DNA of 35,274 nt, from positions 1 through 35,274 of the forward strand of contig PWTK01000085.1 in assembly GCA_003563895.1 (NCBI GenBank), given 5' to 3'. Of the stretch, positions 31,066 to 35,274 are shown one piece after another. The notes beneath the pieces were generated by a model. That model saw nothing but the letters and a program-made list of their open reading frames with translations. It had not been told where the DNA came from and did no database searches. Every line of letters begins with the position of its first letter. Within the stretch, counting starts at the first letter, position 1. A program made the translations under genes and the position numbers. This stretch comes from Syntrophomonadaceae bacterium (GTDB lineage: Bacteria; Bacillota; Dethiobacteria; DTU022; UBA8154).

Positions 31066-31784
31066 TTTTTTTCCCCCTCTTTCAGTTTTTTATTCCCCTA
31101 AACTGCACCACACTCTCTTTACTTTAGACTGACACTGCTTTCGGCGAGGGTACTGTTCAGGTTTAAAGCAGGACCCCGGGATCACCTCCCCCCTTGAAGT
31201 GCTCTTCTCGTTCCCCCTGGAACCTGACCGGTCGACTGGCTTCGAGGCCTCCCATCCGGTCCGGGAAGAGACTTGTGGTAATCATCCCCATAAATCAGGG
31301 CCCATACGATAATAGTGCCTGAAGACAGGTGCAGAGAGCATTCCAAGATGTACCTCTTAGATTGAAAAAAATGGCCCTATTGCTCAAAAATGTATGCGCA
31401 AGTGGCGAATTTCGCTGCAGAAAGTCGATTGCCGGGTTGAGAAAGAATTGTGCCTCCCTTACTTGGAAAGGAAAAGGACTGCGGCAGATATCAGCATGCA
31501 ATTTTGAAGCATAAACCTGAAATTTTACCACGCTTAAGATGCAACGGGGGAAAAAGTGCTTTTTGCAGTGGAATCAAGTATTGTAACGTTTTTTGAAAGG
31601 GGCTAATTGGAAGCGCTGCTTGTGACCGATTGTAAGGTGGAGGCGGTGTTTGCGAACAGCGTACCGAATTGGAGGATTATTTCCATGCTGCTGGATTGAG
31701 TGAAGGGTTGAGGCGTACATAGACACTTTTTTTTAAACGTGTTGCCCATTGAAAAAGTGCCTGTGTAAATTCTCTAACCCCAGA

Positions 31785-31912
31785 GCGAAAGATTGCACCC
31801 AGCGCAGTCATGGGGACGGTTCGAGCGTCACCGGAGCAAAGCTGAGGCCCGAAGGGAAGGCGATGGAACTGTCCCCTATGGCTGGAAGGGACAAGCTGCT
31901 TTTCGCTGCAGG
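31785..31912 (-). repeat. Interspersed repeat element, copy B (inverted)
   Basis: Reverse-strand counterpart of 9586-9760. Two blocks match: 31893-31912 (19 of 20) and 31799-31830 (27 of 32). This copy also has an internal inverted repeat: CATGGGGACGGTTC (31809-31822) pairs with GAACTGTCCCCTATG (31866-31880) except for one mismatch and one extra base, giving a long hairpin like those of REP-type or miniature elements. Confidence 0.6.
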
Positions 31913-32021
31913 ACGAAACAAGGGTATGTAAAAGGAGCAAGGGTGTGGAAAACTTTTAAATTTTTGTTCAGCTGTCAAAATCCCCCATTTTGCTGCGTGA
32001 AACGTGATGTATTTCCTTATA

Positions 32022-32050
32022 ATTATAACAAATAAAATTCTGCATTGCAA
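32022..32050 (-). promoter_or_regulatory. Possible minus-strand promoter upstream of repeat copy B
   Basis: Read on the minus strand, TTGCAA (32050-32045) and TATAAT (32027-32022) are 17 bases apart. The -10 is perfect and the -35 matches at four of six positions. A transcript would run through repeat copy B towards the TAXI gene, about 950 bases away. Confidence 0.4.
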
Positions 32051-32102
32051 GCGAATTCAGTCAAGGTATTATGTTAACCTAATTTCAAATATACAGAATT
32101 GT

Positions 32103-32137
32103 AAAAAAACTGCTGCCGTGAATTCTCACGGTTTTTT
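32103..32137 (-). terminator. Bidirectional-type terminator after the SerA-like gene
   Basis: CCGTGA (32116-32121) pairs with TCACGG (32126-32131) around a 4-base loop. Six T residues follow on the plus strand; on the minus strand seven T residues follow after CAGCAG. It lies about 65 bases after the SerA-like stop codon. Confidence 0.6.
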
Positions 32138-32195
32138 CCAGGCAGCTCGGAACAGGGTGCCCTGTCAGGGCCATGACCGCGCCGAAGAAGGTATA

Positions 32196-33779
32196 TCAGA
32201 GCTCGACAAAGGATACAAAGAGGATGGGCTCCATTTTTGAGATTTTTTCCAGCGCTTCTCTGGAAACAGGGCTGTCCACTTGAAGGACCATGACCGCCTC
32301 ACCGCCTATCCGGCTGCGGCCGAGCCGCATGCTGGCGATGGTCGTGTCGCCCAGGATATTTCCAATTTTCCCCACCACACCGGGCTTGTCGATGTGCCTT
32401 GTGACCAGCATGTAGCGGGAAGGAGCGACTTCCAGGCGGTATTCCCCGATCTGGACGAGACGAATGATGTTATTTTCAAATAGTGTCCCGGCCAGGGTGT
32501 GGGTGCCCTCTTCCGTCCTCACGTGAACCGCAACCAGGTTGTTGAACGTGGCGCTGTGTTTGCTGCTGACTTCTTTCACCTGGATGCCCCTTTGCTCGGC
32601 GATCAAACCTGCATTCACATAATTCACTTCACGGCCCAGTATAACCCCCAGCATGCCCGTCAAAAAGGCGGTTGTCAGGGGGCGGAAGGGGTAATCCGCA
32701 ATTTTGCCGCTGTAGGTGATCGCGACTTCTTCGATCCTTCCCCCAAAAACCTGCATATAGAAACTGCCCATGGTTTCCAGCAGTGGAATAAAGGGTTTCA
32801 CCTCGGTCAGCATTTCCGGAGGCAGGGCGGGTGCGTTGACCGCTGTAGAGACCGGTTCTCCATCCAGGGCCTGCATCACTTGCTCACCGGTCTGCACCGC
32901 CGCCTTGATTTCTGCTTCCCTGCTGAAAGCGCTGAGCCCCGGGGTGATGACGACTTCTTCCAGTTGAAGCAGGGGGTTCTGTTCGGTGGAATCTTCCACC
33001 TCGTCCAGGGCAGCCCCGGCAACCCGGCCCTCTTTGACAGCGTCAAAAAGGGCCATTTCATTGATCAATCCCGCATGAGAACAATTTATCAGCCGGATCC
33101 CACGTTTCATCAATTGCAGTTCTTCCGAACCGATCATGTCTTTTGTGGCGGATGACCGGGGTACATGGAAGCTGATGAAATCAGACGTTTCCAGGGTTTC
33201 TTGCCAGCCGCAAAAGTCGAGGCCCAGCTTTTCGGCCTGGGAAGCGGGGATATAGGGGTCGTATGCCTTTAAGTGCATGCCGAAAGCCCGTGCCCTTTTG
33301 GCCACTTCACCTCCGCTGCGTCCAAGCCCGACAATTCCCAGGGTTTTGCCATAGAGCTCGACGCCGATGTGTTTGTCCTTCTGCCAGCCGCCGCCTTTCA
33401 GAGTGCTGCGTGCCTGGGGCAGTCTGCGGGCCAACAGCAGCATCAGTGCCATTACGTGTTCAGCTGTACTGATGACGCTCCTTTCCGGGACGTGGAGCAC
33501 GGTTATGCCCCGCTCGGTGGCTTTATCAATTTCAATGCGGTGAAGGTCCGGGCCCATTTTAGCGATGAGCTTCAACCTCTCCCCGGCGCTCATTATTTCC
33601 TCGTTGACTTCTGTATCATCGCAGATGACAAGCGCATCGTATTTTTTGATGACATCGGGCAGCTCTTCCGCTGAAGGCTTCTCCAGGAGATCCACTTCGC
33701 ACGCTTCATGAAGTTTTCTCAGACCTTCCTGCGCAAAAGAGCCGGTTACCAGCACCTGGTGTTTATGTTTTTTTTGCAA
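32196..33779 (-). CDS. SerA-like D-2-hydroxyacid dehydrogenase homologue, catalytic residues lost
   Basis: A 527-residue protein with the full long-form 3-phosphoglycerate dehydrogenase layout: substrate domain, Rossmann NAD domain (GIVGLGRSGGEVAKRARAFG, about 147-165), intervening ASB domain and C-terminal ACT domain (DKPGVVGKIGNILG). Key active-site positions are changed. The catalytic Arg of the usual NCARGG motif is His in INCSHAG; the catalytic His of TPHLGAST is Gly in TPGLSAFS; the Glu-Pro after ALDVF is missing (ALDEVEDST); and the phosphate-binding RAGVGVDN loop is KMGPDLHR. It is unlikely to make 3-phosphohydroxypyruvate. TTG 33779 follows GGGGGTGG. It is 84 bases downstream of lpd and probably co-transcribed. 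It could be a regulatory or NAD-sensing pseudoenzyme or have a new activity. Confidence 0.85.
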   Translation of the reverse strand: MQKKHKHQVLVTGSFAQEGLRKLHEACEVDLLEKPSAEELPDVIKKYDALVICDDTEVNEEIMSAGERLKLIAKMGPDLHRIEIDKATERGITVLHVPERSVISTAEHVMALMLLLARRLPQARSTLKGGGWQKDKHIGVELYGKTLGIVGLGRSGGEVAKRARAFGMHLKAYDPYIPASQAEKLGLDFCGWQETLETSDFISFHVPRSSATKDMIGSEELQLMKRGIRLINCSHAGLINEMALFDAVKEGRVAGAALDEVEDSTEQNPLLQLEEVVITPGLSAFSREAEIKAAVQTGEQVMQALDGEPVSTAVNAPALPPEMLTEVKPFIPLLETMGSFYMQVFGGRIEEVAITYSGKIADYPFRPLTTAFLTGMLGVILGREVNYVNAGLIAEQRGIQVKEVSSKHSATFNNLVAVHVRTEEGTHTLAGTLFENNIIRLVQIGEYRLEVAPSRYMLVTRHIDKPGVVGKIGNILGDTTIASMRLGRSRIGGEAVMVLQVDSPVSREALEKISKMEPILFVSFVEL

Positions 33780-33863
33780 TGCCGACCACCCCCGGTTAAA
33801 CAGCTCACGGATTCATTTCTCATGCCGTATATCCTTGCAGTTCAGTATGTGCGGGGAATGCCT

Positions 33864-35261
33864 TCACCTGGAAAAATGTAGCGGATGCCTGGAGAGGGAA
33901 AGGGCAGCTTCCCAGATCGCTTCGCTTAATGTAGGGTGGGGGTGAATTAGTTCGGCCAGTTCTGCTGCCCTGATTTTTTTAGCAACGGCTAAAGTCCCTT
34001 CCTGGATCAGGTCAGAAGCATGAGGCCCCAAAATATGCATTCCAATAACTGTGCCGTCTTCCGCGCTGGAAATAATTTTTACCTGCCCTTCAGCTTCCCC
34101 TTGGCATGCTGCTTTTCCATTGGCTGAAAAGGGAAACTTCCCCTTTTTTATGGAAACACCCTTTTCCTTTGCCTCCTCCTCCGTTAAGCCAACCCCGGCC
34201 AGTTCGGGGTAAGTAAAAACACAGCTGGGGACGCATTCACCCCTGAAGAAGCTTTTCATACCGGCCGCGTTCTCTGCGGCCACCAGGCCCTGGTGGTAGG
34301 CCACGTCTGCCTGGAAATAGCCGGGATAAGTGACATCGCCGACCGCATAGATGTTTTCCCGGCTTGTTTCCATTTTTTCGTTTACTTTGATTCCAGCCGT
34401 GCTGTAATCGACTTCAAGCTTTTCCAGGTCCTGCCCACCAAAATAAGCTTCCCTGCCGGTGGCGATAAGCACTCTTTCTGCGCATACAACCTGCTCTCCT
34501 TCTCTGGGAGAAAAAAATTTGACTTCAAATCCTCCATTTTTTTCTTCTATGCTTTCGATAGGAGCGTTCATCCAGGTCGCAACACCCCTTCGGCGCAGCA
34601 GCATCTGAAGCCTTCTGACCATTTCCAGATCCATGCCGCGGAGGAAGCGCTCGCTGCGGTGCACAATGCTGACAGATGCTCCCAGGGAGGCAAAGATGGA
34701 AGCAAACTCCAGGGCAATCACACCACCTCCCGCAATGATCATGGAAGCGGGCAGCTTTTTGAGCTGAAGGGCTTCCCTGGAAGTTAAAATGCCCGACAGC
34801 TTTATGCCCGGAATATCCGGCAGAGATTCCCTTGCCCCGGTAGCGAGAAGCAGCTTGGATGAGTGCACTTTTCTTTCTCTGCCGCCTTCGTCAATGACAA
34901 CTTCATGCGGGGTTAATGCCTTTGCTGTTCCCCAGGAGAACTCTACCCCGGCCCGTTTCAGCACCCCCTGCAGCCCTTCTTTCATGTTTCCCACCACGTC
35001 TTCCTTTTTTAGGCGCAGCCTGTCCAGGGAAAAGCCTCCGCCGGAGACTTCAAAGCCATACCCCCCGATATTTTGCAGCTGCTGGGAAAATAATGCGGCA
35101 TGGGCGTAAACCTTGGTGGGAATGCATCCCCGGTTCAGGCAGGTCCCCCCCAGGGCCTCTTTTTCGATCAGAAGAGATTTCAGCCCCAGGTTGGCTGCCC
35201 GCAGGGCTGCCGCATACCCCCCAGGGCCTCCTCCGATTACGGTAAAATCATACTTTTCCAT
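33864..35261 (-). CDS. lpdA: Dihydrolipoamide dehydrogenase (E3)
   Basis: A 465-residue flavoprotein disulfide reductase. FAD site VIGGGPGGYAAALRAA at residues 8-23; redox-active disulfide GGTCLNRGCIPTK (about 38-50); NAD site MIIAGGGVIALEFASIFASLG (about 173-193); second FAD motif IYAVGDVT (about 305-312); and the active-site base in HPHPTLSEA near the end. This set identifies the lipoamide enzyme rather than glutathione or mercuric reductase. It reoxidises dihydrolipoyl groups of 2-oxoacid dehydrogenases or the glycine cleavage H protein, giving NADH. The ATG follows GGGGGGTTCG. The gene is complete but only 13 bases precede it in the window, so upstream partners cannot be seen. The next gene on the strand is the SerA-like protein. 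Confidence 0.95.
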   Translation of the reverse strand: MEKYDFTVIGGGPGGYAAALRAANLGLKSLLIEKEALGGTCLNRGCIPTKVYAHAALFSQQLQNIGGYGFEVSGGGFSLDRLRLKKEDVVGNMKEGLQGVLKRAGVEFSWGTAKALTPHEVVIDEGGRERKVHSSKLLLATGARESLPDIPGIKLSGILTSREALQLKKLPASMIIAGGGVIALEFASIFASLGASVSIVHRSERFLRGMDLEMVRRLQMLLRRRGVATWMNAPIESIEEKNGGFEVKFFSPREGEQVVCAERVLIATGREAYFGGQDLEKLEVDYSTAGIKVNEKMETSRENIYAVGDVTYPGYFQADVAYHQGLVAAENAAGMKSFFRGECVPSCVFTYPELAGVGLTEEEAKEKGVSIKKGKFPFSANGKAACQGEAEGQVKIISSAEDGTVIGMHILGPHASDLIQEGTLAVAKKIRAAELAELIHPHPTLSEAIWEAALSLSRHPLHFSR

Positions 35262-35274
35262 TTTCGAACCCCCC

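Larger units (their letters stand above)
31066..32195. other. 1.1-kb region without a supported gene
   Basis: It separates the TAXI/TRAP genes from the lpd/serA-like pair. It contains copy B of the interspersed repeat (31785-31912), a possible minus-strand promoter (32022-32050) and a terminator (32116-32137). Short frames (for example 31295-31531 minus and 31677-31940 minus) have no recognisable domain. The promoter of the TAXI operon should be here, but I found no convincing hexamer pair close to it. Confidence 0.5.

Noticed and set aside
31179..31189. GGATCACCTCC, identical to the 3' end of 16S rRNA
   Set aside because: Only 11 bases match and upstream sequence is not rRNA. On the minus strand it is a perfect ribosome binding site but no start codon follows at usable distance, so it is probably chance.
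31677..31940. Minus-strand frame of 87 codons in the long gap
   Set aside because: It coincides with repeat copy B; the weak protein similarity to a frame at 9605-9844 is explained by the shared DNA repeat rather than by a gene.

Overview
The window looks like part of the chromosome of a strictly anaerobic Firmicute of the class Clostridia. Signs of this are strong AGGAGG-type ribosome binding sites, frequent GTG and TTG starts, sigma-A promoters, a Rex redox repressor, and a very high density of iron-sulfur/flavin NAD(P)H oxidoreductases with no respiratory oxygen chemistry. The set (HdrABC-Flx, NuoEF-type diaphorase, glutamate-synthase-like subunits, TAXI/TRAP transporter, AcuA) fits a syntrophic or acetogenic member of the Peptococcaceae/Thermacetogenium/Syntrophomonas type. 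That assignment is an inference from gene content; no rRNA or other marker is present.

Layout. 1-900: acuA, a protein acetyltransferase, with its own promoter and terminator. 1000-7857: a tightly packed seven-gene operon hdrB-hdrC-hdrA-flxD-flxC-flxB-flxA, predicted to encode an NADH-dependent, flavin-based electron-bifurcating heterodisulfide-reductase-like complex. 8258-9181: an exported copper-amine-oxidase-N/PrcB-like protein. 9586-10743: a repeat element, then an IclR-family regulator with a clear promoter and an 18-bp perfect palindromic operator. 11052-15995: a perfect consensus promoter driving nuoE-nuoF-nuoG-like-gltB-like, an NADH diaphorase joined to an FMN glutamate-synthase-like subunit. 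16158-18457: cinA and an amidohydrolase. 18579-20195 (minus strand): gamma-carbonic-anhydrase-like protein and an MBL-fold hydrolase. 20631-22715: a three-part fusion of GltD-like NAD(P)H oxidoreductase, two-cluster ferredoxin and MvhD. 23023-25703: a DASS-family anion transporter, then rex with a near-consensus Rex site upstream. 26101-31065 (minus): MmgE/PrpD-family enzyme, TRAP 4TM/12TM permease and TAXI-type lipoprotein receptor. 31066-32195: a long non-coding stretch holding a second, inverted copy of the repeat element. 32196-35261 (minus): a SerA-like protein that has lost its catalytic residues, and dihydrolipoamide dehydrogenase.

How the parts may work together. Three separate NAD(P)H-linked flavin/iron-sulfur modules lie within 22 kb: the HdrABC-FlxABCD complex, the NuoEFG-like/GltB-like complex and the GltD-ferredoxin-MvhD fusion. 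MvhD is the usual electron-entry partner of HdrA, so the fusion protein could be an alternative NAD(P)H input to an Hdr complex. Neither glutamate-synthase-like protein is accompanied by a glutamine amidotransferase domain, so ordinary glutamate synthesis from glutamine is unlikely. Rex, which senses NADH/NAD+, is encoded nearby, but the only Rex-like site I found is at rex itself. The transporters and the MmgE/PrpD enzyme suggest uptake and conversion of small carboxylates.

The most promising points for follow-up are the GltD-ferredoxin-MvhD fusion, the diaphorase/GltB-like cluster, the catalytically dead-looking SerA homologue beside lpd, the hairpin that separates the hdrB start codon from its only good ribosome binding site, and a diverged interspersed repeat present in two inverted copies. 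No tRNA, rRNA, CRISPR array or intact insertion sequence was seen.
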